Assembly: GCA_021229015.1 (NCBI GenBank)
Contig: CM037781.1
Location: forward strand, 42,725,978 to 42,789,977
Length of the DNA stretch: 64,000 nucleotides
Direction of reading: 5' to 3'
DNA from: Solen grandis
Lineage: Eukaryota; Mollusca; Bivalvia; Adapedonta; Solenidae
The notes under the pieces are model-generated. The model was not told the DNA's origin. It searched no databases and worked only from the letters and a program-made list of their open reading frames with translations. Positions 1 through 11,160 of this stretch are shown piece after piece. The position numbers and the translations under genes were made by a program. Each line of letters starts with the position of its first letter. The stretch's first letter is position 1.

Positions 1-1300
1 CCTGTCGAAAGAAAACATCTCAAGCAAAGTGCCAGAGAGATGATACCTTCACGGGAAAGAATGGGAAATTTGATGCTGAATAACGTTCAATACAGTTAGT
101 TGATTTTTTTTTTCCAAACCAATTCTAAGAAATTGTCAATTCAAAGACAGTTTTTTTTAACACATCACATGTCAGCAAACATGTATTTGAAATAAACCAC
201 GGTCATTGTTAAGATAGTTTCTCAGCTAACAATATATATACTATTTATATCACGTTTAAATGAGAAAAAAAAAAGATAAAAAAAAAATGTTGTCTTCTTC
301 CTTTGCAATACATTATTAAAAGTGTTTTATAGTCAGTTTGATGGAGCTAATAAGATGTTTATATCAACCTCTTTTGTTTGTGTCCTTAACAGAATGTGAA
401 CAAGAAAAAGTATCAACAAAAACCGCCAGCACTGAAGGTGGGGATGCCTTGAAGGACTGGCTTAAGAGGGGCCAAATAAGGGAATGGTAGGCGAAGGATT
501 CACATAGTAGAAGCAAAATTAACTTTTGAGTCCAGAACCCCAAAGTTTTTCAGAAATGGTGGAAACAGTGGATACATCATAATTATCTGAAAGACGATTT
601 TGATAATTTTTCAGTGCGTTTTGTTCGTCCACAAAATGTCAACAAAAAGACACTAGCTCTATAGTGGAATACTGAGTTTAATTCCAACATTCGTATGTGA
701 TATGTGCAAACAGGGACCATTATGCAAACAAGGCCCATGTGAAGGACTATTTAATAACTAAATGGATTATTACTGTTTGTATGTTAAATATATTGTTGAT
801 TTTAGATGTGTGTATATATTTTATTCTCATCATTTACTCTTAAACTTTCCTCACACAAGTGCATGATTGATTTTTTCAATTATTTCCTTAAAGGTCACCG
901 GAGTCTTATTTTATTAAAGATTTAATATCCATAATATAACTATATCATTGCCTTATTTTCACCCATGTTCTTATTAACCCTGTTGCCAATGATTTGAATC
1001 AATGTTCCAACTTATTTTCAGCAAGAAATTGTCTGGTAGTTTGTCGCCCACTTCACAATTTCATTATGTAGGGCCATTTGTTGGGAAATGTATATAGGTC
1101 CAATCAAGGCATACCTATATTGGTCAAATATAGGTTATTGATATCCACCCAATATAGGCAAACTGATATTGGTCCTATATCGGTCCAATGTCGGCTTGAT
1201 ATTCAAAAAGATATTGGGCTGATATAGCATTCACTTTGCAAAAATGATGTTGCCCCGATATTGGTTCGATATACAAAACAATATTGATCCGATATTCGAT
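1..1300. other. AT-rich non-coding stretch before assembly gap
   Basis: No long reading frame is present apart from the short terminal-exon candidate at 393-490. From about 1130 to the gap the sequence becomes a degenerate array of short motifs such as GATATTGGTCC and CCGATATTGG, on a scale of about 20-30 bases. This probably explains why the assembly broke at 1301. No upstream peroxidase exon could be recognised here. Confidence 0.6.
393..490 (+). CDS. Candidate terminal exon of an unknown gene
   Basis: A good acceptor (pyrimidine-rich run ending TTAACAG at 392) precedes an open stretch of 31 codons ending in TAG at 488-490. It reads CEQEKVSTKTASTEGG then DALKDWLKRGQIREW. The composition is protein-like, but nothing ties it to a known family and no upstream exon is visible. 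It sits in the same orientation as the peroxidase but contains a stop, so it would belong to a different gene. The call rests only on the splice site and composition. Confidence 0.3.
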
Positions 1301-1400
1301 NNNNNNNNNNNNNNNNNNNNNNNNNNNNNNNNNNNNNNNNNNNNNNNNNNNNNNNNNNNNNNNNNNNNNNNNNNNNNNNNNNNNNNNNNNNNNNNNNNNN
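1301..1400. other. Assembly gap (100 N)
   Basis: Exactly 100 N, the usual placeholder for a gap of unknown size. The missing 5' exons of the peroxidase, including the distal haem-pocket region, may lie in it or beyond the window. Confidence 0.98.
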
Positions 1401-1488
1401 TGATTATATTCGACTTATTTAGACATTTTCTACGATATTTTGGTAGCGGGGTTAGTCTTTGAAAATGTCATATATAAAAATGCATTTT

Positions 1489-1568
1489 ATTTTAAAAATC
1501 ACGGTCACATGTGACAGGTACTTTTATTATTTTAAAAATCACGGTCACATGTGACATGTACTTTTATT
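1489..1568. repeat. Two-copy 40-bp tandem duplication
   Basis: Two adjacent 40-bp copies start at 1489 and 1529 and share ATTTTAAAAATCACGGTCAC. They differ by one base (GACAGGTA versus GACATGTA). Each copy contains the palindrome TCACATGTGA. Confidence 0.85.
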
Positions 1569-1952
1569 ATTTTAATCCTTTTTATCGTAAAACAACCTAC
1601 TTGACATTTAATGAAAAGTATTTAAAAATCCATTGAATTCTTTGGACACTTAATCAATTGGATTCATATGATATGTATTTCAAGAATATACACGGAAGAT
1701 GTCACTGACCTCCTGATGGAACAGATTTCCAAAAGTAGTATTCGAGCATTATGGAACTACGATTTTTTTCAATATATTCATCTCTATAACTAGAAGCATA
1801 TGTTACACGTAATTTTGTATTGATGGTGTTATCATTTTATGTGGTTAGTGTGATAAATATCCATCGGAATCAAAACTCTTTTCTTTAAAGTGGGAGGCGA
1901 CACTTTGATGTCTTTTCTTCTTTCCGTCATTTATGCCACTATTATCCACCAG

Positions 1953-2188
1953 GCGACGAACGGGTGAATGAACAGCCAGGCCTGGCCTCACTTCATTCCT
2001 TATTTGTCCGCGAGCACAACTTCCTTGTGACGGGGTTGAAAGTACAAAACCCTCACTGGAACGACGAGCGTCTGTATCAAGAGGCCAGGAAAATCGTGGC
2101 TGCTGAGATTCAGTTCATCACATACAAGGAATTCCTACCAGAAGTCTTAGGAAGAAACTATGTAAAGAGTCTTGGTTTGGATCTGAAG
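1953..2188 (+). CDS. Peroxidase exon a
   Basis: The acceptor is CCACCAG at 1952 and the donor AAG/GTAAAA after 2188. The exon begins in phase 1: its first two bases complete a Gly codon, giving [11 protein letters not shown]. It carries the REHN block with the catalytic Arg region and the [11 protein letters not shown] helix, both hallmark segments of the family, and it ends in phase 0 after LGLDLK. Confidence 0.9.
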
Positions 2189-2280
2189 GTAAAAAACCCA
2201 AAACATTTGAGATCCGTATAGTTGGTTATTTCTGTTAATGATATTTTTCTCGGATTATAAATTTAAAAACAAATCGCAGA

Positions 2281-2521
2281 AATAAAGAGAGTAAATATAA
2301 TACACAAAACACTACATATTCCTAAAGGAAATTAAAACACAATATTTATAAATAACACCTGTTTCAATATTTCGGCTTTAAAGCCTTTATCAAGACGAAC
2401 ACATATAAATTTGGCGACCGGCAGGATGTAGTTTTTCAAAAGAGAAGTGTTCGTCTTGATAAAGGCTTTAAAGCCAAAATATTGAAACAGAGTGTTATTT
2501 CTAAATAAAGAGAGTAAATAT
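2281..2521. repeat. Foldback element flanked by 18-bp direct repeats, in peroxidase intron
   Basis: The 18-bp sequence AATAAAGAGAGTAAATAT occurs at 2281-2298 and again at 2504-2521. Between them, arms at about 2349-2402 and 2447-2503 are inverted complements of each other (core GGCTTTAAAGCC plus TTTATCAAGACGAACAC) around a loop of about 45 bp. This looks like a non-autonomous insertion. The flanking repeat is long for a DNA transposon and closer to the length of a retroposon target duplication. Confidence 0.8.
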
Positions 2522-2934
2522 CTATTGACACTGGAACTTATAACGAATGATACATTTCTTGAGCCTCACATAATACGTTGACGTTATAGTATTCCTCATT
2601 TCTCATTTAAAATATGTCAAACATTTTTCATAATATAATCTGTAACATTTACTGTCTCAGAAAAATGAAATCAAGTCTACTCTATACATGTAGCTATTAA
2701 CCAGCATAAACATATATTCAATAATCAATTAATAATGTTAATCTTGTCAAAAGATGACAATTCTTCAAACAATTTCATTCATTTGAATATGCTTTCAAAT
2801 AAAATGTTGTAGGTTAATATTACTTGTTTAAAGAAATGCTAATTAAGTAAAATCATATTATATTACAATTTATTATACAAATAACATTGCTATCTATAAC
2901 AATGCAAAGTCATAATTCGTTGAATCTTTTATAG

Positions 2935-3192
2935 GTAAATGGTTTTCGTGACACGTACAGCGTTTCGGAGGATGCAACAATATTTAACTCCTTCGCGGTG
3001 GCTAGGTTTGAGGTTTGGTCACTCCCTGATCCCTCGAAACATTGGGAAGATCGACAAAGACTACTTCATGGCATCGTTCGTACCTCTTCAGACCACGTTC
3101 TTTAAACCAGATATGTATCACCAGGATGGCGACAACGGACTGGAGAAGATCCTGCGATGGGTGTCCGACCAACCTTGCCCACTATCTGACAG
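2935..3192 (+). pseudogene. Peroxidase exon b, with one-base frame break
   Basis: The acceptor is TATAG at 2934 and the donor GACAG/GTATGT after 3192. From 2935 the frame reads VNGFRDTYSVSEDATIFNSF then AVARF. At about 3010 the conserved continuation RFGHSLIPRNIG appears only in the next frame, so one base (the G at 3010) is extra relative to the family. The His of FGHS (3020-3022) is the expected proximal haem ligand. The exon ends in phase 2 in the shifted frame, which agrees with the next exon. Confidence 0.85.
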
Positions 3193-3862
3193 GTATGTAG
3201 TTACATTTGCGTTAGCAGGCACATTTTTTTAATGGATCCATGTTTAAGATATCCCTTTCACGATACGCATGAAAAGACAAAAGTTGATAAATTCTAGGAT
3301 AAACGTCACTAAGACATTATTATAGCCATCTGTGGAATTTGTCTACACGCATCCTCATTTTGATATTCTGATATTACGATGTAGACAAGTGGCATAATAC
3401 CTCGCACAGTCATACTATCCGGACATTGTATCGAACAGCTCTGGGACTAGCCTTATAGCAAGGTGGGAGGTAACCTGTTCCATCTTTTCGATGACAGGAT
3501 ACCGCGGCGGTGTTTGATCTTTGACATTGTGGATATAGTGCGAACACTTAAACAGTTCTGCACGGGAACAGGTATAAAAGATGATAAGGTGAATAGGATA
3601 AAAAATCAAGGATGATTTGGAGAAAATGAGTAAATGAGCACATTTTTACTGATTAAGCTATTTGTGTGATATGATTCATTTAAAATAATCTTTATTTAAC
3701 TTGTCGATGTATTTGTCATAAGTAAAAAAGGAAATTATTGCAAGTATATAATAGCATGTGTTGTTGCATTCATGTTTTTAATTTAAAGCAATCATGATAT
3801 ATTGGCCTTTGAAATAACATCCTGTTTCCAGATTGTGCTTACGTTTTAATTTAATACTGCAG

Positions 3863-3946
3863 GAAAATGGAGGACAGTGTTACTCAATTTCTATTTCAAG
3901 ACCCGAATAACGACAGTTTTGACCTTGCAGCACTAAATATCCAACG
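3863..3946 (+). CDS. Peroxidase exon c
   Basis: The acceptor is ACTGCAG at 3862 and the donor CAACG/GTAAGA after 3946. It encodes KMEDSVTQFLFQD followed by DLAALNIQR. The Asn of ALNIQR matches the conserved Asn that hydrogen-bonds the proximal His in this family. Phase 2 on both sides fits exons b and d. Confidence 0.9.
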
Positions 3947-4696
3947 GTAAGAACAACCTAGAACTACCACTAAATGCGATTAAGACTTCCCGCATTCCAC
4001 ATTTTCTTCATGTAATATTTATGTAGGACGCGGAGTGATGTTACGGGACGTTAAAGGCGTGCTTCCTATGAAGCTCCACTTCCGGTAAGCGGGGATATGA
4101 TAATAATTTTCAGACTTCCGGTGAATGATTCACGTCAAATTAAAACTCGTCGGGGTTAGCTATTTTTAAACAAACAGTCCACTACTGTTTACTAATGTGT
4201 TATTTACTATAGGAGTTCATATATGAAAACACTCTTTTACATGAGTCACATCTCAATTTCCTTGATCCGTTTGAAATTCTCTAAAACAATGAAATTTGTC
4301 ATGGCCTTTCCCTAATATGATTTCAGTGTACCAATTCATTTAAGATTGAAATTATTTGGACTTGTAACAGGTAATACTGATACTTTTATGATAAATACTG
4401 GAAGCTTACGCTATTTTGAGGCAATGTCAGTGATGTCACCCAACAAAATTGTGTACTTAATTACATGCGGTACTTTAAAGTGTATTTTTGTGGCTATTGT
4501 CTTTATGAGAACTAAATTTTCCATTTTTTTCTTATTGCATAGCATAGGAACATTTCTTTTTATTAGATAGGGAGGTCCTATTTACCGCATACAAGCCAGT
4601 AATTCGTCAAGTATCTAGGTGTTAATAAATGGTTGTTTCTTTTATATAATTTCAATACACTAAGCCAAATAAAAGCTATTGAATATCCACCACCAG

Positions 4697-4837
4697 GGGT
4701 AGGGACCACGGCATTCCAAGTTACAACGAGTTTCGCGAGCGTTGTGGTTTACCAAGAGCTACACACTTTGGCATCACAATTGGTGGATTGGTTGATCATG
4801 AAACGACAGTAGCTGCAAAGCTGGGACAGGTGTATAG
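4697..4837 (+). CDS. Peroxidase exon d
   Basis: The acceptor is CACCAG at 4696 and the donor TATAG/GTAAAT after 4837. It encodes [20 protein letters not shown], the strongest signature of animal haem peroxidases, and then [10 protein letters not shown]. It is open throughout. Confidence 0.92.
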
Positions 4838-6590
4838 GTAAATGAATATACGCGGCATAAAGTATTTCTGAAAGGCTAATATGTACATATATGATGTAAG
4901 TCTTATTAAATCATCTGATTTTGACGGAATTTAGTATACACTATGTATCAGTATTATGAACTACAGTGGTCTCATTAAACCTCATGGTCGGACGAGATCG
5001 GCTATAAAACTCGAAAAATCTCCATACTCTAGGAATCATTCACATGTAAAGAACAAATTTTGATATTTGTTGATCAAATATGCGTTATTTATTCATTACT
5101 TATTTTGTTATGTTTAGCAATTAAAAAATACAACTGCATAATTATTAGCCTTTCGTGTGAAAATTAAGTCAAAATATTTCTTTTTATTTACATATAATAT
5201 GAAAGACAACCTATGTTTAAGGTAGAGGAACCCCAATGTGCTCGGCAAATATCGACAAAGATCGCCTTCTGATATTCTTCGGCATAACACGCCATGATTC
5301 GGAATGTGATTCTTTTTTTATTAAAAAATTTCATTCATCGTATCTTATATCATTGTTAATCAAATGTAACAATTTTGATTGCTATTCATCTATTTAAATG
5401 CAAAAATACCGTTCCTTTTTTTAAAATAGAGAAGAAAAACGCCTCACCGAATTACCTCCCGGTGACATCATTTTGGAATTCCCCTAGATTTGTCAAAATG
5501 CGTAATTGGGAAAATTGAGAGAATTTTCAAAAGTTCTCAATGAAAAAGCAAATTGTAAAAAGCAAATGGTATCTTAATCAAACATAACTACAGTAACATA
5601 AGTTCGTGTATTGGATATTCGTGTAAAGCGGAAAATTATAACAGTGATTCTTTCGTACTAAGATTTTACGTTCTTGGTCGGATAGTTTTTGTCATCTGAT
5701 CAATATTTCACTTCACAATGATATTACATAAATCATGCAATAGAAAAAAACAGTTAATAGGATAATTATAATTATTATTTCACGTTTGTGCTCACATTGT
5801 ACATGAAAAGAACGTAGGAAGCAGCCAAAACATAATATTCTGTTTTTACTGAGCTTAAAAAATAGTGGGGCCAGGTAATGTGTACTGTTATAACTTGATA
5901 TTTTTAACCTATATAAAATTGTGCATTTTTTATGTTTGATATAGTTTATGAATATCTTTTAAACAGCTTGTTCTGTGAAATTTGCATAAAAAATACTTTT
6001 TTACCAGGACTTGTAATGTTGCTATTTTATAAATGGGGGAAGTATCAAATTTTAATATGGAGACTTCCGACATAAATTTATAAATGTACATTCTATCAAG
6101 TTTTCGCTTATGTTTCTAATATGTTTTCATTTGATATATGCCATATATATATATATGATAAATCAATTCATGAGAAAAAATGGGAAATTTGATGATTTTA
6201 TAGAAGCTTTTATACGAATACCCCACACAATTTGCGAAAACATTTCAATGCAGGGTTACTTAGACTAAAAATCATTAAATTTTCACAATCTGTGGTTAGA
6301 AATTTCCTATATTGCACAAAACGCTTTCCTAAAATGTATAGAATAGAAAAACACCAAAGAAACAAGAATTTCAAAATTCACGTATAAGGGTGCTACTTCT
6401 TTAAGTTTCATATATGGTGGCGATGCGTTATTTTATACATACTATTTTTATTAATTATGTCTGGTTGAATTGTCTATTTTCAAGCTGATCGCATATGCAA
6501 TACAACACTAACATGATTGAGATTTAAGCATACACAAAAAGGATTTTTAGGATTCGATTAGTTGTAAACGCCATATATACATTATTACAG

Positions 6591-6760
6591 ATATCCAAAT
6601 GAAATCGACCTCTTCACGGGCGCTTTGACCGAAAAACATACATCCGGGAGCCTTGTTGGTCCCACTCACCGCTGTCTGCTGGCCCTACAGTTCAAGAGAT
6701 TGAAGGATGGGGATCGCTTCTTCTTCGAGCGGCCAGACCCTATAGTCGGCTTTACAAATG
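6591..6760 (+). CDS. Peroxidase exon e
   Basis: The acceptor is ATTACAG at 6590 and the donor AATG/GTATAT after 6760. It encodes YPNEIDLFTGALTEKH, GSLVGPTHRCLLALQFKRL and DGDRFFFERPDP, all conserved family blocks, with no stops. Confidence 0.92.
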
Positions 6761-7210
6761 GTATATGGATATGATTATACAAAGATTTAATATCTCCACA
6801 AAGAATCTAAATGACAACATAGAAATAAGCTTTTTTATTTCGTCTGTAAAGCGATAGAAGAAAAAAGTTGCGCTTAAATCATTTACCTTATGCAGAAGAT
6901 TGATACATTGACTTACCAAGATGTGTAGGTGTGCATGGATATGTTCGTGTGTCATGCATCCTTGTCAGTGAATAGTTGTGAAAGAGCTGCTTAAATAGAA
7001 ATATAGGAAAATGGGATGCAATAGGTTTTGTCAGGAATTCAGCTGTAACAAAAAGACGATTATTTCAAAGAATAGCTGTTATATTCATTTAACTTTGTCT
7101 TAAGCTGGACTCCAAAGTCACTGTATAAACGACATTGAAATCCAGCTATATATTTCTTGCTTTCTATTTCTACTTAATAAGTGAAATAGAGATATAGCGA
7201 TAGATAGATG

Positions 7211-7238
7211 GAGAAAGAGAGAGAGAGAGAGAGAGAGA
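7211..7238. repeat. (GA)n microsatellite
   Basis: A nearly pure GA run in the peroxidase intron between exons e and f. Confidence 0.9.
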
Positions 7239-7590
7239 ATTAGAAAAAATGTTTCTGTTTTGTGTATCTGCGGATGTCTTTCAGCCTGTTTATTCTCGAA
7301 TGCTAATTATTACTATTAAAATATTTTGGCACATTGAATTGAGACTCTATGTAGTATCTTTCGTACATATCGGGGTCCAATTTGTCGATGTACGAAGAAA
7401 AGTAAAAAAATGCGAACAACTTTGACAGATACAAGCTGACATGAATTTAATACCCAAATTTGATCTTTCTTAGGTGCGTTTCATATTCACGGACCACAGT
7501 GGTCTTTTTTTATGGGTGACCATGGCGATTCCTAGAACATTTTCAAGGTTTTATCACGTTTAATGCATTATAATCATTGTCTTTTTGCAG

Positions 7591-7693
7591 CTCAACTAAA
7601 ACAAATAAAACGCCGATGTTTGTCATCCATATTATGCCAAAACACCGATTCCATCAAAATACAAAAGCAAGTCTTTCTTCAGCCAAGGAAAAC
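7591..7693 (+). CDS. Peroxidase exon f
   Basis: The acceptor is TTTTGCAG at 7590 and the donor AAAAC/GTAAGT after 7693. It encodes AQLKQIKRRCLSSILCQNTD then SIKIQKQVF, matching the C-terminal helix region. It ends in phase 2. Confidence 0.9.
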
Positions 7694-8620
7694 GTAAGTC
7701 CAACAATATAAATGTGCGAGATTTGGTTTCAGATACACACAATCAAAATTACCGCATGTTATTATAGTATTAATGATTTTTGAATATTAGCAGATTCCTA
7801 GGATCACTGTATTACATTTAGTTCTTGGATAGTGGCAGAAAATACTTTAACATTTTCTTCTTTTTTACGCAAAATAGAAGATTGAAAACGGTCAATATAA
7901 TATTTTCAAGTGTATATCCAGGTCCACGCGTGTCTATGTCCCATTGTAATTTTTTCTTGAATCCTAAGATGATAAATTGTATAATCTTTGAAAACTAAGT
8001 GCACAAACCGACAGAAAGATGTATGCATACACACAATGTTTTACATGACTTAATTTACACAGTTTACTTTTTGAATTAAAAGTATTTATTATAACTGAAT
8101 GTCTGGAATTACAAGTGTTAAGAATGAATTATGGAAATAACATTAGTGATACTTAGCATTTAGTTCTGGTTGCAGACGTCGTGCCAGGACTGAGTATTAT
8201 AATATCAGTCTAATTATATAAATCATGCATTATTTAATCACGGAGCGTTCATAAGCGTCTTGTCTTTAAATTCATTGATGTTTTCTGTTTCTATTGTTAT
8301 TTACCTCAAAATTTTCCTATCCTAATTTTCAAGCAAATGCTACATTTGTCACCCATAATAGTGTATATGTAAATTTTAGTTTATCATAATTTACACCCAT
8401 TATAATCACGAAGTTCTCATATCATATCAATAGTAATGTTATGTATGGCGACGTTGTGGACTCGAACTCATTCCCTTGAGCGCCGAGTGAATCTTCCCTC
8501 TCACATATGTGACCGAGAACTGAACCCTGGACGCATTTTGAAATAGTGCGCTGCTACACACAAAATATCCAAATCACCGGAAAGTACAAAAATGTTGACA
8601 GAAATACATTTTTATTTCAG

Positions 8621-8785
8621 AAGAGCTGGTGAAAGTATACTCAGTGCTGTAAGGATCTTCCGAAAATCGATCTATCAGCTTGGAAAGAATAAGTATTTAG
8701 TATGTTCGTCTTATTAGCGATGATTGTATTGCCTTGAAAGTTACAAATGTAGACGGACAATAAAGTCTGTGTAATCATGTAATTT
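8621..8785 (+). pseudogene. Peroxidase last exon and 3' UTR, frame broken
   Basis: The acceptor is TTTATTTCAG at 8620. Splicing from exon f leads into TRAGES and then a non-homologous reading that runs on to a TAG. The expected ending YTQCCKDLPKIDLSAWKE with stop TAA (8690-8692) lies in another frame, entered only if about one base is missing near 8634. No alternative AG in the exon restores the frame without hitting a TGA. The poly-A signal AATAAA is at 8759-8764. Confidence 0.8.
8759..8764 (+). promoter_or_regulatory. Polyadenylation signal of the peroxidase gene
   Basis: AATAAA lies 67 bases after the expected stop codon, followed by a TG-rich stretch typical of cleavage sites. Confidence 0.75.
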
Positions 8786-9034
8786 CATTTTGTTTGTTAG
8801 TTTTTTTTTTCGACCAACACTACGCCCCGTAAAAAAATTAAACACATTATTTAAAGGATATATTACACTACATCAACACCACATGTACGCAATGTTAGAA
8901 TAAATAAATAAATAAAGTACATGATGATACAGGACATTTACAAAGACTCCCAGGAATACACCCAAATTGGGCCCCTGTGTATGCTAGACCACATTTTGTC
9001 GTGGATATAATGTGCTATCAATAGGCAATTTTAA

Positions 9035-9103
9035 GACTTGACTATTTGAGTTTACCGTCGCTTCGACAGTATTTCAGTCATATAGCGACGTCCAGCTAAT
9101 TAG
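9035..9103 (-). mobile_element. SINE fragment (3' end only)
   Basis: Complementary to the last 69 or so bases of the SINE found at 22680, 24265 and 36558. It contains TAGCTGGACGTCGCTATATG and the AGTCAAGTC tail. The tRNA-like head is absent. Confidence 0.85.
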
Positions 9104-9310
9104 TTTAAACATATTTATTGCAAAAATGCATCATAGCAAAGCAACTGGATTTTGACGAAAGTATAAAATACTTATAATCAATTTCCATCACAAATAAGTT
9201 ACATGTAAATGGCTGATCCAATTATGCAATATAGTAAATATACATACATGAAAAACTTAGTTAAATAGTGATGCTTGTGGAAAATAGCAAAAAGAGTAAA
9301 TATTTCGTAC

Positions 9311-10911
9311 TTAAAGGAATACGCTCGGCTGATAACAACTAGGTTTTAATTGAAAGATATTGATGTAAATATACCAATTTAATTACTCATTTCATTGAAT
9401 CAATCGTAATAAGAAAGAAATTGCAAGTTAAAGACGTCTATTTACACCAATTTGCTCCGAGACATGGGCGCAGACATTGTTTACGTCTCGTGGTCTCGCG
9501 AGACTTTTTTTCAACAATCGTGACGTCACAGACACACTTCCGGTTGCGTACATACATTGAAATATAGAAGGGAATTACGTGTGTTGTGGAGAAATTGTTT
9601 GAAAAATGTTTATTATTTGAATATGATGAAAATATATTATTAAAAGATTAAACTATGATCATTTTATTGTTTTCTTACTCGTGAGTGAGAGAGTCTGGAG
9701 CCCTCGTCCTATGACCTTTGTATGCCAGAATGGCAATGAATGCAACTTCTAAAACAGAATCATTCAGAACTAAGGTGTGAAAGTCCGTATGGTTCGTAAT
9801 GCACGTAAGTTCATCTAAATTTCCAACAACCAAGTCACTCGATTTGCAACATACATTATCCATATTGGATGGCATCATAACACAGTTATCACACAGACTA
9901 AAGTCCTCAGCACATAAAAATATTCCTCCTCCCGTACGTCATTGTCTTGAAGCAGTTGCAGCTCTTCCTCAGTATATTCGGGCTCAAAGTCGTAAGAACT
10001 ATACACTCCATTTTAAGAAATATCTCAAAAACTTTATTAAACTTCCTGCTATAGTGATCGAACCATAACTAAAGTCAATACCCCTTGTCACGCAATCATT
10101 TATGCACATTCTCACAAACATCGCTATTTTAATTGCGCAAATCATTACAATTTTTAAACAGTTTTTTAATCAAACATATAAATATATAAAAGGGGCGGTA
10201 TCATGTAAGTAGAAATCTAATTGCAATGACGGTAACTGTGAAATACTATAGAGAGGAATCAAAGGGACACCGTGTTGTAATTATGATTAACACATCTAAT
10301 TGCTCGCAATTTAGCAAAATAATGTAAATTATGCTAACTACTTTCTGTATATCACAATAACATGAGCTCATTGCGATACGATACTTTTACTTATATATAT
10401 TTATTTAAACAGACTTTTTCCGTAAAATAGCATAATATAGATTATTATAATATAAAACGTGGATTCAACACTTTTCTTTCATATTTATATAATGCATTTA
10501 GTATGTTTGTGGTGATGATTATACTCTACATGTCCGTTTCAGTAAAACGTGCACATCAATTGTCTGTTGACATGGTGACTCGGTCGCACGCTTCGTTTTA
10601 TGGCCCTGAGGTGCGATTTTATATGACGCTTATTCTGTTACAAAGGCTTGCCAGTGATTTCTTATCCAATCAGTTTAACACCACACAACTTTTCAATAAC
10701 CGCAGTTGCAAGCATTTCACGGTAAAAATGACAAAGATGTATTATAGAAATAAAAAATATCGCGGAGCAAATTGGTTTAAATAGACGTCTTTAACTTACA
10801 ATTTCTTTCTTATTACGATTGATTCAATGAAATGAGAAATTTAATTGGTTTATTTACATCAATATCTTACAATTGAAACCTAGTTGTAATCAGCCGAGCG
10901 TATTCCTTTAA
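9311..10911. mobile_element. TTAA-flanked terminal-inverted-repeat element, about 1.6 kb
   Basis: TTAA at 9311-9314 and at 10908-10911 flanks perfect inverted ends: AGGAATACGCTCGGCTG on the left and its complement on the right. The inverted similarity continues inward for about 150 bp (to about 9460 and from about 10760), with small differences. A TTAA target duplication is typical of piggyBac-like elements, though piggyBac ends usually begin CCC. No transposase was seen. The interior holds a P2X7-like coding fragment on the minus strand and otherwise AT-rich sequence. Confidence 0.75.
9683..10020 (-). pseudogene. Fragment like the P2X7 intracellular (ballast) domain
   Basis: On the minus strand a Cys-rich segment reads SLCDNCVMMPSNMDNVCC, then ELTCITNHTDFHTLVLNDSV. 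The spacing of CxxC, CC and CIT followed by a hydrophobic VL-rich helix resembles the zinc-binding intracellular domain of P2X7 receptors, which molluscs carry in many stand-alone proteins. Upstream on the same strand, in another frame, FEPEYTEEELQLLQDNDV also fits what precedes that domain, so a frame break lies near 9940. After 9683 there is a possible donor (CACGA/GTAAGA), but the expected AYRQ...IPSCVV segment is not found nearby. No P2X channel part is present. The family call is by recalled pattern, not a search. Confidence 0.5.
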
Positions 10912-11160
10912 TGCTTTTATCACAACCCCTATAAATCGCACTCATCGATCGGGATATGGTTCAATGGGTATTTGTGACGTCACAGAAAGGTAAACATGAA
11001 CAAAGATGGCGGCGGCCATAGCCGATCGAAATCACAAACTTTAAACAGCTATATCTTCACAAATATAGCGTGTATAAAAATGAAAGTCATGTCAAAGTGA
11101 TCTACACTAAAGGGTTTATTGATGGTTAAATTTTCATTTCAGCCGAGCGTATTCCTTTAA
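10912..11160. mobile_element. Second right-end copy of the same inverted-repeat family
   Basis: Positions 11140-11160 repeat CAGCCGAGCGTATTCCT plus TTAA exactly as at 10891-10911, but with no facing left end in between. The 230 bp before it includes the palindrome TGACGTCACAG, also present inside the left part of the larger element near 9518. This could be a deleted copy or a nested insertion. Confidence 0.6.

Larger units (their letters stand above)
1953..8785 (+). pseudogene. Animal haem peroxidase gene, 3' part, with two frame breaks
   Basis: Seven exons encode the C-terminal two thirds of an animal haem peroxidase (MPO/peroxidasin/peroxinectin superfamily), which uses hydrogen peroxide to oxidise halides or phenolic substrates, usually outside the cell or in vesicles. 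Recognisable family blocks, in order, are [43 protein letters not shown] (proximal haem-ligand His), [50 protein letters not shown] and a terminal DLPKIDLSAWKE. Every intron is GT-AG with consistent phase. The 5' exons (signal peptide, distal His/Gln) are missing, probably in or before the gap. One extra base near 3010 and a frame slip near 8634 break the reading frame while both sides stay well conserved. That means either a young pseudogene or uncorrected assembly errors. No Ig or LRR domains are visible, so the subfamily is undecided. Confidence 0.85.

Noticed and set aside
1964..2221. Stand-alone 85-residue protein starting at GTG
   Set aside because: It is the peroxidase exon ending at a clear donor after 2188; the last codons are intron sequence.
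9799..10068. Plus-strand 89-codon frame with Ser/Lys-rich content
   Set aside because: It is the shadow of the minus-strand P2X7-like segment, which has the recognisable Cys pattern.
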